Positions 1 through 8,624 are shown, counted from the stretch's first letter. The stretch is 64,000 bases of DNA from Geothermovivens sp964644845 (GCA_964644845.1 CAZXXS010000029.1:62001-126000), one strand, 5' to 3'. The notes: generated by a model not told the origin, from the sequence alone. Made by a program: numbers and translations.

Positions 1-1858
1 CGGCACCTTTAATGTCGTAGAAATCGGCCGGACGTGGCGAACTGCGCCAATGCCGCAGCGCAAATGCGCCAGATACGACGCCACCCAGGGCCGTGTGTTC
101 ATCGTAGGACGCCTTTCCATTTCGCGAGAAGACCTTGCCGTGCTCAAACAGCATCACGGACTCGGTGCGTCGATTGATGTTGCGTACCGCTGAGGTCAGT
201 AGCCCGGGCAGGAGGCTTGGCCGAAGCCAGGCGAGCTCCTCGCCCAGCGGGTTTACAACCCGCACCAGGCGTTCGGGATTGCTGGTAAAGCTTTTCGCTT
301 CGGCCGTGGACAAAAAACTCAGGTTAACGGCCTCGTAAAAGCCCATCGCCGTGAGCAGGTCGCGGGCCCGATCAAGCCAGCGGTCCCTACCCTGCCCTGC
401 CAGCGTCTGGTCGATTTCCGCACGGAGATCCGGTGCGATGGACTCGTAGCCGTAGTGGCGTGCAATCTCTTCGATGAGATCGACCTCGCGCGTCAAATCG
501 GGCCGAAAGGTAGGCACACGGACCGTAAGCTGCTCTTCCGCCGTCGATTCCACGGCGAGGTCAAGCCCCCGGAGGATCGAGATCATCTTCTCGGTCTGGA
601 TGTCAGCACCAAGAATCTGCACCACCCGGTTGGGCCGCAAGCGGAGCCGCCGGGGTTCCAGGGGCCTTGGGTAGACGTCCACGACGCCTGCTGCCACCTT
701 TGCAGATGCTGTCGAGGCCATCAACTCTGCAGCGCGGTCCGAGGCGCGGACCACACCGTTTGGGTCCACACCGCGCTCAAAACGGTACGACGACTCCGTG
801 TTGATGGTCAGTTTGCGCCGGGTGCGCCGGATGCTTTCGGGTTTGAAGTAGGCGCTTTCCAGCAAGATTCGTCGGGTTTCCGCACGTACCTCTGAGTTCT
901 CGCCACCCATCACGCCCGCGATAGCCACGGCGCGCTGTGCGTCGCAGATCATCAGCGTGTCGGCATCCAGCTTGTGATGCTTACCGTCCAGCGTAACGAA
1001 CTCCTCGCCTTCTGTGGCTCGCCGCACCACGATCTTGCCCCCCTCAAGCAGGTCGTAGTCGAAAGCGTGCAGCGGTTGCCCCAGTTCCAGCATCACGAAA
1101 TTCGTTACATCAACAATGTTGTTGATGGCACGCATTCCCGCCAGCTCGAGTCGCCGCGCCATCCAGAAAGGCGACGGACCCACCGTCACGTCCCACAGGT
1201 AGCGAGCTGTGTATCGTGGGCAGTTTTCAGCATCCAGGATCTCCACCGCCACAAAATCGGAAACCGACGCTTCGCTTTCGGGCACGTGGGGTTCAGGCAC
1301 CCGCAACGTCAACCCGTAGTACGCAGCAAGTTCTCGGGCGATGCCGACGGTGCCGAGGCAATCGGGGCGATTTGGGGTCACGCCGATTTCGTAAACCCAG
1401 TCGTCACCCACCAGCGCTGCGATGTCTGCCCCAGGTTCGGCGTTTTCCAGTAGCCAGAGTTCGTCCGCGCGGGAAGTCAGCCCAAGCTCGGCTTCGGAGC
1501 AAAGCATCCCGCTGGAAACCACATGTCCGAAACGGCGCTCAGCAACGGATGTGTTGCCAGGCAATGTGGCTCCGGGTAGCGCCAAGGCCGCAACTGCGCC
1601 GGGTCGGACGTTGGGAGCTCCGGAAACGACGGTAAACTTGCCCAGCTTTCCCGCATCTACCTCGGCGACAAGAAGATGATCTGAGCCGCTGAGTGGTGCA
1701 GCGCTCACGACGCGGGCAGCGACAACGCCTTTGAACTGAGGCGAAACCTTTTCGAACGCCTCCACTTCCAAGCCCAGCATCGTGAGACGCTCAGCAACTT
1801 CTTCAGGCGGAACCCGAAGATCAACGTAATCCCGTAACCAGCTGTAGGTCGTTTTCAC
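1..1858 (-). CDS. pheT: Phenylalanyl-tRNA synthetase beta subunit (partial, C-terminus off the left edge)
   Basis: Large subunit of the heterotetrameric enzyme that charges tRNA-Phe; it carries tRNA binding and editing. The minus-strand frame opens at a GTG at 1858 with MKTTYSWLRDYVDL, the usual PheT N-terminus, and stays open to base 1 (about 619 codons). An EMAP-like tRNA-binding segment is followed by the B3/B4 region (near MRAINNIVDVTNFVMLELG) and the B5 region, as in bacterial PheT. The last part of the protein lies outside the window. The start is 6 bases past the pheS stop with no clear Shine-Dalgarno sequence, so it is probably translationally coupled to pheS. No ATG offers a better start. 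Identity is secure; only the exact start is open. Confidence 0.93.
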   Translation of the reverse strand, partial: MKTTYSWLRDYVDLRVPPEEVAERLTMLGLEVEAFEKVSPQFKGVVAARVVSAAPLSGSDHLLVAEVDAGKLGKFTVVSGAPNVRPGAVAALALPGATLPGNTSVAERRFGHVVSSGMLCSEAELGLTSRADELWLLENAEPGADIAALVGDDWVYEIGVTPNRPDCLGTVGIARELAAYYGLTLRVPEPHVPESEASVSDFVAVEILDAENCPRYTARYLWDVTVGPSPFWMARRLELAGMRAINNIVDVTNFVMLELGQPLHAFDYDLLEGGKIVVRRATEGEEFVTLDGKHHKLDADTLMICDAQRAVAIAGVMGGENSEVRAETRRILLESAYFKPESIRRTRRKLTINTESSYRFERGVDPNGVVRASDRAAELMASTASAKVAAGVVDVYPRPLEPRRLRLRPNRVVQILGADIQTEKMISILRGLDLAVESTAEEQLTVRVPTFRPDLTREVDLIEEIARHYGYESIAPDLRAEIDQTLAGQGRDRWLDRARDLLTAMGFYEAVNLSFLSTAEAKSFTSNPERLVRVVNPLGEELAWLRPSLLPGLLTSAVRNINRRTESVMLFEHGKVFSRNGKASYDEHTALGGVVSGAFALRHWRSSPRPADFYDIKGA

Positions 1859-1864
1859 TTGTGC

Positions 1865-2893
1865 TCAGAATTGGCTGAGGAACCGGATGTCGTTTTCGTA
1901 GAAGAGCCGAATGTCCCCGATCAGGTGCTTCAGCATGGCAATCCTCTCGACCCCCATTCCAAATGCGTAGCCGGTGTAGATCTCGGGGTCGTAGTCGACG
2001 AACCCAAATACGGCTGGGTCGACCATTCCTGCACCGGAAATCTCCAGCCAGCCCGTGTACTTGCACACACGGCAGCCTTTGCCACCGCACATTGGGCAGG
2101 AAAAATCGTACTCCGCGCTTGGCTCGGTGAAAGGGAAGAAACTGGGACGGAAGCGAATGCGGACGTCCTTGCCGAACAGCTTTTGAGCGAAGGCCAGAAT
2201 GACGCCCTTCAGATCAGCGAAGGTGACATTTTTGTCTACGCACAACCCCTCAACCTGGTGAAAAGTCGGTGAGTGGGTGGCGTCCGGCGTGTCCTTGCGG
2301 AAACAACGCCCCGGTGCAATCATTCGGATCGGCGGTCGCTGCTTCTCCATCGTGCGGATTTGGACCGGCGACGTGTGGGTGCGCAGAAGCTTGTCACCCT
2401 CCAGGTAGAACGTGTCCTGGAGATCACGAGACGGATGGTCCGGAGGAATGTTCAGGGCCTCAAAGTTGTAGTAGTCTCTTTCAATTTCGGGCCCGGTTTC
2501 CACCGAAAAGCCCATCGAGGCGAAGATGTCGACGATCTCGTCCAGAACCTGGAGAAGCGGGTGACGCGATCCGATGCGAAACGGTGTGCCCGGCAACGAA
2601 GCGTCGAAAACGGGCTTGCGCGGCTGTGCGCTGCCAAGGGAGCGCTTCTTCTGCTCGATCGCCTCTGTGACGTGTTGCTTGAGCTGATTGATTGCGCTAC
2701 CTGCAGCTGGGCGTTCGGTCGGTTCCAGCCTTGGCAGTCGCGAGAAGAAAGCGGCGACCAGCCCCTTTCGCCCCAGGTACTTGATGCGTAGCTGGTCGAG
2801 CTCTTCCGCCGTCTTGACTTGGGCAATCTCCCGCTCGAACGAGGAACGCGCCTCGTTGACGTCGCCCAGAAGGCTTTCAGCTTCCTGTCCCAT
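1865..2893 (-). CDS. pheS: Phenylalanyl-tRNA synthetase alpha subunit
   Basis: Catalytic subunit of PheRS (342 aa). An N-terminal coiled-coil region (about residues 1-85) precedes the class II catalytic core. The core shows the HTSPVQIRTM segment and the motif 3 region near GYAFGMGVERIAML. A Cys-rich hairpin CPMCGGKGCRVCKYTG in the core is typical of many thermophile and FCB PheS proteins and could bind zinc. I chose the ATG at 2893, 4 bases after the rplT stop, because its length matches the family. The open frame extends 16 codons further upstream into rplT, which is less likely. It lies in the infC-rpmI-rplT-pheS-pheT order known from many bacteria. Confidence 0.95.
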   Translation of the reverse strand: MGQEAESLLGDVNEARSSFEREIAQVKTAEELDQLRIKYLGRKGLVAAFFSRLPRLEPTERPAAGSAINQLKQHVTEAIEQKKRSLGSAQPRKPVFDASLPGTPFRIGSRHPLLQVLDEIVDIFASMGFSVETGPEIERDYYNFEALNIPPDHPSRDLQDTFYLEGDKLLRTHTSPVQIRTMEKQRPPIRMIAPGRCFRKDTPDATHSPTFHQVEGLCVDKNVTFADLKGVILAFAQKLFGKDVRIRFRPSFFPFTEPSAEYDFSCPMCGGKGCRVCKYTGWLEISGAGMVDPAVFGFVDYDPEIYTGYAFGMGVERIAMLKHLIGDIRLFYENDIRFLSQF

Positions 2894-2897
2894 GAGT

Positions 2898-3257
2898 TCA
2901 GGCGGACACCGCTGCCTTGGCCGCTTCCACGACCCGGCCAAACGCTTCCATGTCGTTTACAGCCAGTTCCGCAAGCTGCTTGCGATTGATGTCAATGTTG
3001 CTCTTCTTCAATGCGTTCATCAGCTGTGAGTAGCTCATCCCGTGCTGACGAGCTGCCGCGTTGATCCTCACGATCCACAGCCGCCTGAACACACGCTTGC
3101 GTTGTCGTCGGTCGCGGTACGCGTACTGGAGAGCCCGTTCCACCGCCTCTTTGGCTGTGCGGTAGAGCCGACTACGGGCCCCGTAGTAGCCCTTCGCCTG
3201 TTTGATGATCTTACGGTGGCGTCGGTGTCCAGCGACTTTCCCGGTCGCTCTTGGCAT
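2898..3257 (-). CDS. rplT: 50S ribosomal protein L20
   Basis: Early assembly protein of the large subunit (119 aa, family length). The sequence is highly basic and includes the conserved GYYGARSRLYRTAKEAVERA segment and a C-terminal region ending in an Ala/Val-rich helix. A good Shine-Dalgarno AGGAG lies just upstream of the ATG at 3257. In many bacteria L20 represses its own operon by binding the rpmI leader; I did not find a convincing L20-binding mimic here. It is followed at once by pheS. Confidence 0.97.
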   Translation of the reverse strand: MPRATGKVAGHRRHRKIIKQAKGYYGARSRLYRTAKEAVERALQYAYRDRRQRKRVFRRLWIVRINAAARQHGMSYSQLMNALKKSNIDINRKQLAELAVNDMEAFGRVVEAAKAAVSA

Positions 3258-3323
3258 TCTCTAACTCCTCAAGTTTTCGAAATTTCGGAAGTGTTCTCGC
3301 TACGTTGGCGCCATTCACCGCTA

Positions 3324-3518
3324 CTAAGCAAGAATCAGGCGTTTGATGCGTTTCGCCTCTGTCTCGTCTACCAGCGTCGGCTTGCGCAAGTTGCGTTTCC
3401 GCTTGCGCGTTTTCTTGGTTAACAAGTGGCTGCCGTACGCTTTCCAGCGCTTCACCTTACCGGACCCCGTGACCTTGAAACGCTTCTTGGCAGCCCGGTT
3501 GGATTTCAACTTGGGCAT
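3324..3518 (-). CDS. rpmI: 50S ribosomal protein L35
   Basis: Small basic protein of the large ribosomal subunit (64 aa). It starts MPKLKSNRAAKKRF, the family N-terminus, and has the HLLTKKTRKRKRNLRK segment. The open frame runs 16 codons further upstream, but the ATG at 3518 has an AGGAGA Shine-Dalgarno at proper spacing and gives the standard length. It sits between infC and rplT, the classical arrangement. Confidence 0.97.
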   Translation of the reverse strand: MPKLKSNRAAKKRFKVTGSGKVKRWKAYGSHLLTKKTRKRKRNLRKPTLVDETEAKRIKRLILA

Positions 3519-3543
3519 TGTCAATCTCTCCTGTCGATTGCGG

Positions 3544-4065
3544 TCAGTTTGTACGAAGAGGAGCAAGGACCATGACCATGGAGTATCCCTCCATCTCTGG
3601 TCCTTTCTCCACTTTGGACACGTCTTGCAGTAGCTCCTTCACTTTCTGCATGACCTGCGCGCCAAAGGCCTGCTTGGTCATTTCGCGCCCGCGAAAGCGG
3701 ACGGTAACCTTCACTTTGTTGCCCTGCTCCAAAAACTCGCGCGCATGCCTGCATTTTGTCTCGATGTCGTGCAGCTCTGTGCGCGGACTCAGCCGGATTT
3801 CCTTAACGACGATCGTGTGCTGCTTCTTCCGGCTGCTTCGCTCTTTTTTGGACTGTTCGTACCGGTATTTGCCGTAGTCCATCACGCGGCAAACCGGGGG
3901 TGACGCGTTGGGCGCCACTTCCACCAGGTCCAGCCCCCGCTCACGGGCGATGCTGAGGGCCTTCTGCCGATCAACGATGCCGAGTTGTGTGCCGTCGGCG
4001 TCGATCAGGCGTACTACGGGTGCCCGGATGGCCTCGTTCACCCGTTGATCGTGTTCCCTACTGAT
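3544..4065 (-). CDS. infC: Translation initiation factor IF-3, probable AUC start codon
   Basis: IF-3 binds the 30S subunit and checks start-codon and initiator-tRNA pairing. The protein has the N-terminal domain (VNEAIRAPVVRLIDADG), a linker, and the C-terminal domain (LSPRTELHDIETK, VRFRGREM). A start at GTG 4041 would give 165 aa but has no Shine-Dalgarno in range. In the same frame eight codons upstream, ATC (4063-4065) follows GGGAGGG by 8 bases and gives ISREHDQRVNEAIR, which matches IF-3 N-termini. The upstream in-frame stop leaves no other ATG, GTG or TTG between it and GTG 4041. Rare AUU/AUC starts are known for infC and let IF-3 repress its own synthesis. The start is therefore inferred to be AUC (173 aa). 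Confidence 0.93.
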   Translation of the reverse strand: MSREHDQRVNEAIRAPVVRLIDADGTQLGIVDRQKALSIARERGLDLVEVAPNASPPVCRVMDYGKYRYEQSKKERSSRKKQHTIVVKEIRLSPRTELHDIETKCRHAREFLEQGNKVKVTVRFRGREMTKQAFGAQVMQKVKELLQDVSKVEKGPEMEGYSMVMVLAPLRTN

Positions 4066-4146
4066 GGCCTTTGCCCTCCCTGATTTCGGTTCAACCCGAC
4101 CCGGGTCCTGCTACAAGGTGCGGCCCACCCCAAATACCTGCTCAGT

Positions 4147-6090
4147 CTAAGCCTCGAATGCCTTCGTCCGGACTTCGGCGAGGATCTTGTCCAGGAAGGC
4201 CTCAAGTTTCATGGTGCCGAGGTCCCCAACCCGTCGCTGGCGCACGGCTACCACATCCTGTTCGATCTCACGTTTGCCAATGATCAGCATGTAGGGGATC
4301 TTTTGCGTTTCGGCATCGCGGACTTTGTAATTCATCCGTTCAGCGCGGTCATCCACCCACACACGCAGACCAGCTTCTTCGCAATTTCGGGCGACTTCGC
4401 GGGCTGGCTCAAGTTGCGCATCTGTAATCGGGATGACGACTACCTGGACGGGCGCCAGCCACGTCGGAAAAGCCCCGGCGTACTGTTCGATCAGCACACC
4501 CAGAAAACGTTCCAGAGAACCGAGCAACGCCCGGTGAATCATGATCGGTCGGTGCTGCTGACCGTCCTCGCCCATGTACGAGATGTCGAACCGCTCGGGT
4601 TCGTTGAAATCCACTTGAATGGTTGAGCACTGCCACGAACGGCCGAGCACGTCACGGATCTTGATGTCGATTTTGGGTCCGTAGAAAACGCCTTCACCCG
4701 GATCAATGTCGTACGACAACTGGCGAATTTCAAGCGCTTTCTTGAGCGCCTCGGTGGCAAGCTCCCAGTTCTCAAGCGTTCCTACGTAGTGCTCGGGACG
4801 GGTCGACAAGTAAACGTCGTAGTCCTTGAACCCGAATGCGCCCAGCATGTTGACGGTGAAATCGAGTACGCGAACAACTTCGCTCTGAAGCTGATCCGGG
4901 CGGCAAAAGATGTGCGCGTCATCCTGAGTGAAACCTCGCACCCGAAGGAGACCGTGAAGCACACCAGAACGTTCGTAGCGGTAGACCGTACCGAGCTCGG
5001 CCCAGCGGATCGGTAGATCGCGGTAGCTGCGCGTCTTGCTCTTGTAGATCCGCAGGTGAAAAGGGCAATTCATCGGTTTGAGCTGATACGGCACCTCGTC
5101 CACATCCATGGGAGGGAACATGTTTTCCCGGAAAAAGTCGAGATGCCCGCTCCGTTCCCACAGCCCAAGCCGGGCAATGTGCGGTGTGTACACGAACTCG
5201 TAGCCGCCCTTGAGGTGCTCTTCCCTCCAGAACGACTCGATGAGATGCCGCACCATGCCGCCTTTCGGGTGCCAAAGAACAAGCCCGGGACCTACTTCTT
5301 CGTCGATGCTAAACAAATCTAACTCGCGTCCAAGGCGGCGGTGGTCTCGCCGTTTGGCCTCTTCGAGGCGTTGCAAGTATTCCTCGAGCTGCTCTTTGCG
5401 GGGGAACGAAATTCCGTAAATCCGCTGGAGAATCGGGCGATTCTCGTCCCCACGCCAGTAGGCGGCCGAAGTGCTGAGCAGCTTGAAGTACCGGATGTAG
5501 CCTGTGGACGGAACGTGTGGTCCCGTACACAAGTCAACGAAATCGCCCTCGCGGTAAATGCTTGGCGGCTCTTCCAGCCCCTCGAGCAGCTCGACTTTGT
5601 AAACCTCTCCGCGTTCTTTGAAGAGCTTCAGAGCCTCTTCGCGGCTGAGCTCTTGCCGAACGAACGGATTGTCGGCATCAATGATTTCCTGCATCTTGCT
5701 TTCGATTGCCGACAGATCGTCCGGCGTGAAGGGACGGTCCACATCGATGTCGTAGTAAAAGCCGTGCTCGATGGGAGGGCCGACGCCAAAGTGCGCTTCC
5801 GGAAAGAGCTGCTTCACAGCGTGGGCCATAATGTGCGCCGTGCTGTGCCAGTAAATGTGCAGCCCTTCCGGCTCGTCCACGCTGACAAATTCGAGTTTTC
5901 CGCTTTCCTGAAGTGGGTGCGTGAGATCCAGCAAGCGCCCGTTGAACCTCGCAGCGACGACTTCGCGTTTCTCGACTTTCTGCGGATCGATCTCGCGAAG
6001 AACTTCCAGTGGTGTAACGTTCCTGGGGAAGGACCGTTCGCTTCCGTCTGCGAGCTGAAGATCGACCTTGCCCTGATCAGCGCCTTGCAT
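4147..6090 (-). CDS. thrS: Threonyl-tRNA synthetase
   Basis: Charges tRNA-Thr (647 aa, family length). It contains an N-terminal TGS domain, the editing domain (HSTAHIMAHAVKQLFPEA and DLCTGPHVPSTG), the class II catalytic core with zinc ligands (Cys in KPMNCPFHLRIY, His in TQDDAHIFC, His in IMIHRALLGS), and a C-terminal anticodon-binding domain (VVVIPITDAQ). The frame is open back through the tRNA-Val gene, so the start must be chosen. ATG 6090 has GGAGGT ten bases upstream and is preferred over ATG 6108. The gene lies directly downstream of tRNA-Val and a strong hairpin (6114-6151), and upstream of infC. Confidence 0.96.
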   Translation of the reverse strand: MQGADQGKVDLQLADGSERSFPRNVTPLEVLREIDPQKVEKREVVAARFNGRLLDLTHPLQESGKLEFVSVDEPEGLHIYWHSTAHIMAHAVKQLFPEAHFGVGPPIEHGFYYDIDVDRPFTPDDLSAIESKMQEIIDADNPFVRQELSREEALKLFKERGEVYKVELLEGLEEPPSIYREGDFVDLCTGPHVPSTGYIRYFKLLSTSAAYWRGDENRPILQRIYGISFPRKEQLEEYLQRLEEAKRRDHRRLGRELDLFSIDEEVGPGLVLWHPKGGMVRHLIESFWREEHLKGGYEFVYTPHIARLGLWERSGHLDFFRENMFPPMDVDEVPYQLKPMNCPFHLRIYKSKTRSYRDLPIRWAELGTVYRYERSGVLHGLLRVRGFTQDDAHIFCRPDQLQSEVVRVLDFTVNMLGAFGFKDYDVYLSTRPEHYVGTLENWELATEALKKALEIRQLSYDIDPGEGVFYGPKIDIKIRDVLGRSWQCSTIQVDFNEPERFDISYMGEDGQQHRPIMIHRALLGSLERFLGVLIEQYAGAFPTWLAPVQVVVIPITDAQLEPAREVARNCEEAGLRVWVDDRAERMNYKVRDAETQKIPYMLIIGKREIEQDVVAVRQRRVGDLGTMKLEAFLDKILAEVRTKAFEA

Positions 6091-6113
6091 GAACCTTGAG
6101 ACCTCCATTATCG

Positions 6114-6151
6114 AAAACGACCTTTGGGCTGCCTGCCGCAAAGGTCGTTTT
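6114..6151 (-). terminator. Strong hairpin between tRNA-Val and thrS
   Basis: A perfect 13-bp inverted repeat (AAAACGACCTTTG and its complement) around a 12-base loop ends in TTTT on the minus strand. It follows the tRNA-Val gene and precedes the thrS start by about 24 bases. The plain reading is a tRNA terminator; partial read-through or an attenuation role for thrS is also possible because no separate thrS promoter was seen. Confidence 0.7.
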
Positions 6152-6156
6152 GCCGT

Positions 6157-6233
6157 TGGTGGGCGGTACTGGACTCGAACCAGTGACCTCTTGCATGTCA
6201 AGCAAGCACTCTAACCACCTGAGCTAACCGCCC
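6157..6233 (-). tRNA. tRNA-Val (anticodon GAC), CCA encoded
   Basis: The minus strand folds as a full cloverleaf: acceptor GGGCGGT with ACCGCCC, D arm GCTC/GAGT, anticodon stem CTTGC/GCAAG with loop TTGACAT, and T arm ACTGG-TTCGAGT-CCAGT. The anticodon is GAC (valine). The discriminator A is followed by an encoded CCA. It lies upstream of thrS with a promoter at 6256-6284. Confidence 0.96.
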
Positions 6234-6255
6234 GTGCTTGATCTAATTTCGCACA

Positions 6256-6284
6256 AATCTAACACCTGGGGCCGTAAAAAGCAA
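6256..6284 (-). promoter_or_regulatory. Promoter of tRNA-Val (and perhaps thrS)
   Basis: On the minus strand TTGCTT is followed by 17 bases and TAGATT, about 23 bases before the mature tRNA 5' end. Spacing and position fit a sigma-70-like promoter. Confidence 0.6.
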
Positions 6285-6584
6285 GAAGTTTTTGCGCTTA
6301 CGCTTTGTCGAAACAAGCTGTCCACTCGGATGCTGATGGAGAGCCCCCTGTTCGCAGGACGGTACTCCCCGTTGCCCTTTCGACGTTAACAACGCCGTAG
6401 GTGCAGTCGAAAGTTCCCATCGCTTTCTGATCCATCCCTGCGATCCATTCCGGCGGATTTCTGATTCAAGCTGACCCAGGTGTCTCACTGTTTGTCGAGA
6501 ATCGAGCGTTTTTCTGCACATTTGTGCTTTGGCGCGTAGGCACAATGGTTGCAGGATCCCCGGCGTCACAGCAGGAGGACGGAA
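6285..6584. other. Intergenic region between divergent tRNA-Val and the zinc-ribbon gene
   Basis: About 300 bases with no credible gene; open frames here run over the plus-strand gene or lack start signals. A short inverted repeat GCACA-TT-TGTGC (about 6517-6528) lies 57 bases before the zinc-ribbon gene and could be an operator. No clear plus-strand promoter was seen. Confidence 0.4.
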
Positions 6585-6827
6585 ATGACAAGAGTCAAAG
6601 TCAACCAGCTCGTAATTACGTGCGAAGCTTGCGGAAACGTCAAGAAATTCGACGTTTCTTCTCAGGAAGAGTGCGAAGTGATTTTCCGGAATTTTCGTTG
6701 CGAGAACAACTGCGGTCGCAATTTGTACAGCTACATTACACTGGGTACCCTGGAGACGGTACCCGATGAGGAAGTGGTTGAGCAGTCCGCTGAGGAGCCA
6801 GAAGTGTCCCTCGTGGACAGCCACTGA
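6585..6827 (+). CDS. Small zinc-ribbon-like protein of unknown function
   Basis: An 80-residue protein with a good GGAGG Shine-Dalgarno before ATG 6585. Two Cys pairs, CEAC (residues 14-17) and CENNC (38-42), are spaced like a zinc ribbon, with one more Cys at 29. A conserved-looking core (RNFRCENNCGRNLYSY) is followed by an acidic tail rich in Glu and Val. I do not recognise a named family. It is one of only four plus-strand protein genes and stands alone between two tRNA genes. The antisense frame 6243-6836 is a shadow. A zinc-binding or nucleic-acid-binding role is an inference from the Cys pattern only. Confidence 0.75.
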   Translation: MTRVKVNQLVITCEACGNVKKFDVSSQEECEVIFRNFRCENNCGRNLYSYITLGTLETVPDEEVVEQSAEEPEVSLVDSH

Positions 6828-7119
6828 GCACTGCATCGAGCCTCGACAGGAACTGACCGGAAGAGCCCGGATTTTCCTGACGCTTTCTTACTGGCGGGGC
6901 AACAGCGGGGTAACCACTCTACCGGCGTCCGGACAAAAGGACTTCCTCACAAAGGTGTCGAGCGAAGGCCACCCCGCTTTCCGTTGTGTGCCGGACCTGG
7001 CACTACGACGCGGGGCTTGTGCGGGAGATGCCGTCCAACGCACGGCGCTACGGGATACAGTCGGCTCAATTTAGTGTCCCGGCGAAACTGAACCCCCCGG
7101 GTAGCTACAGAAAAGAAAA
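6828..7119. other. Intergenic region after the zinc-ribbon gene
   Basis: About 290 bases. I see no gene, tRNA or clear promoter. The frames that cross it are short and lack ribosome binding sites. Confidence 0.4.
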
Positions 7120-7141
7120 AATCCACGCAGCTGCGTGGATT
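7112..7141 (-). terminator. Rho-independent terminator of tRNA-Ala
   Basis: A perfect palindrome ATCCACGCAG/CTGCGTGGAT (7121-7140) is followed on the minus strand by TTTTTCTTTT, six bases after the tRNA-Ala 3' end. Confidence 0.85.
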
Positions 7142-7147
7142 CCACTG

Positions 7148-7220
<73 letters not shown>

Positions 7221-7232
7221 GACAACCAATTA

Positions 7233-7261
7233 ACAGTACAAAATTCCGGCACAAAAGTCAA
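7233..7261 (-). promoter_or_regulatory. Promoter of tRNA-Ala
   Basis: Minus strand: TTGACT, 17 bases, TACTGT, 13 bases before the tRNA 5' end. It is a textbook sigma-70-like arrangement and a useful reference for other promoters in this window. Confidence 0.7.
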
Positions 7262-7492
7262 CGCTTTTTTCGTCTCCCCACCCTTCCAGGATCCGCCATT
7301 TTCAACCTGGATTCAGCCCCGAAGGTTTCCATCTCAGTGCTTGACAGTTCGCCCCGCTGTCACTCTTTGCGAACGACAACCGACCTCAAGGAGCTGGAGA
7401 CCGCAAGCGCGAAAGCCGAGCATCTTGCAAACTTTGTCAGACCGGAATTGCGCCCCTGGATTGCTGGAGACGGGCGTTTCGTCGTGTGCCGG

Positions 7493-8281
7493 TTACAACC
7501 GGCCCATGAGGCTCATCCACTTGAGTTTCCAAACCATCCACACAGCTTCGCGGATGATCTTCTTGGACATTTTGGAGCTACCCACTTCACGATCGAAGAA
7601 GATGATCGGTACCTCGCAAATCCGAAACCCCTTCTTCCAGGCACGGAAGTTCATCTCGATCTGGAATGCGTAACCGTCAGACTGCACCCTGTCCAGATCG
7701 ATGACCTCCAGCGCCTGGCGTTTGAAGCACTTGTAGCCACTCGTGCAGTCCTTCACCGGTAAACCGGTGACCATGCGCGCGTACTTGTTGCCTCCAAGGC
7801 TGAGCAGAAGCCGCCTGAGCGGCCAGTTAACCACGTTAACCCCGGTCAGGTAGCGCGAGCCGACGACCACGTCATTGTCCTTGGTCGCCTCGAGCAGGCG
7901 CGGTAGATCTTCGGGATTGTGTGACATGTCGGCGTCCATCTCAACCACAATCTGAAAGTCGCGCTCAAGCGCGAAGCGGAAACCTGCCACGTAAGCTGTA
8001 CCAAGACCGAGTTTTCCAGGACGCTGCAGCAGATGGAGCTTGCCCGGGAATTCGTTCTGCAGCGCCTCCACCCTCTTTGCCGTACCGTCTGGAGAGTTGT
8101 CGTCCACAACCAGAACCTGCAGATTGCGGAGCGGCAAAGCAAAGAGTCCCCTCAGAACACGACCGACGTTGTCGGCCTCGTTGTACGTGGGAATGACGAC
8201 AAGAATGGGGACCTCCGGCAAAGCCGAAGGCGGTTCGCCGTGGGGCAGTGAAGAAGGGTCAAGATAGGCTGCTTGGGTCAC
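7493..8281 (-). CDS. Glycosyltransferase family 2, polyprenol-phosphate mannose synthase-like
   Basis: A GT-A fold enzyme expected to move a sugar (mannose in characterised relatives) from a nucleotide donor to a polyprenyl phosphate on the inner membrane face. Visible motifs are VVIPTYNEADN, VVDDNSPDGTA, the DxD-type EMDADMSHNPEDL, and CTSGYKCFKRQAL. There is no C-terminal membrane domain, as in soluble DPM1-type enzymes. The frame extends to a TTG at 8347; I prefer GTG 8281 because AGGA lies 8 bases before it (262 aa), but the start is uncertain. A DUF2723 protein of the mannosyltransferase type at 15714 could use its product (inference). Confidence 0.85.
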   Translation of the reverse strand: MTQAAYLDPSSLPHGEPPSALPEVPILVVIPTYNEADNVGRVLRGLFALPLRNLQVLVVDDNSPDGTAKRVEALQNEFPGKLHLLQRPGKLGLGTAYVAGFRFALERDFQIVVEMDADMSHNPEDLPRLLEATKDNDVVVGSRYLTGVNVVNWPLRRLLLSLGGNKYARMVTGLPVKDCTSGYKCFKRQALEVIDLDRVQSDGYAFQIEMNFRAWKKGFRICEVPIIFFDREVGSSKMSKKIIREAVWMVWKLKWMSLMGRL

Positions 8282-8624
8282 CGTACCGATCCTGCTGTTC
8301 CACGCTGATCTTGCCTGCCTCTTCCCCGTCACTTTGAGGGAAAACAAGCAGACCCGATTTCGTCTTACCGCGTCTGTGCCCGCCTGACCGTTGTGACCAC
8401 GACCAAGCCGTGTGGTCGTTCCGGCTCACCGCCTAAGTGGGCCGCCCCGCCGCCGACGCATTCCGCAACGAGCACCCTTTCTCTTGCTTCGGTCCGCGGA
8501 CGGTGCACATCTCCTTTTGATCACAACGCACCTTTGCTGTCACCGGAAACCGGCTTTGCGCTGATGTTTTTGCCACGTTCCGGTCAGCAAGACGCCGGAA
8601 AGACCTCGGTGAGCTGGTCCTGGT
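8282..8624. other. Intergenic region, no feature seen
   Basis: About 340 bases between the GT2 gene and the RmlD-like gene. A plus-strand frame at 8393 lacks a ribosome binding site and has low-complexity composition; I reject it. No terminator or RNA gene was found. Confidence 0.4.
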
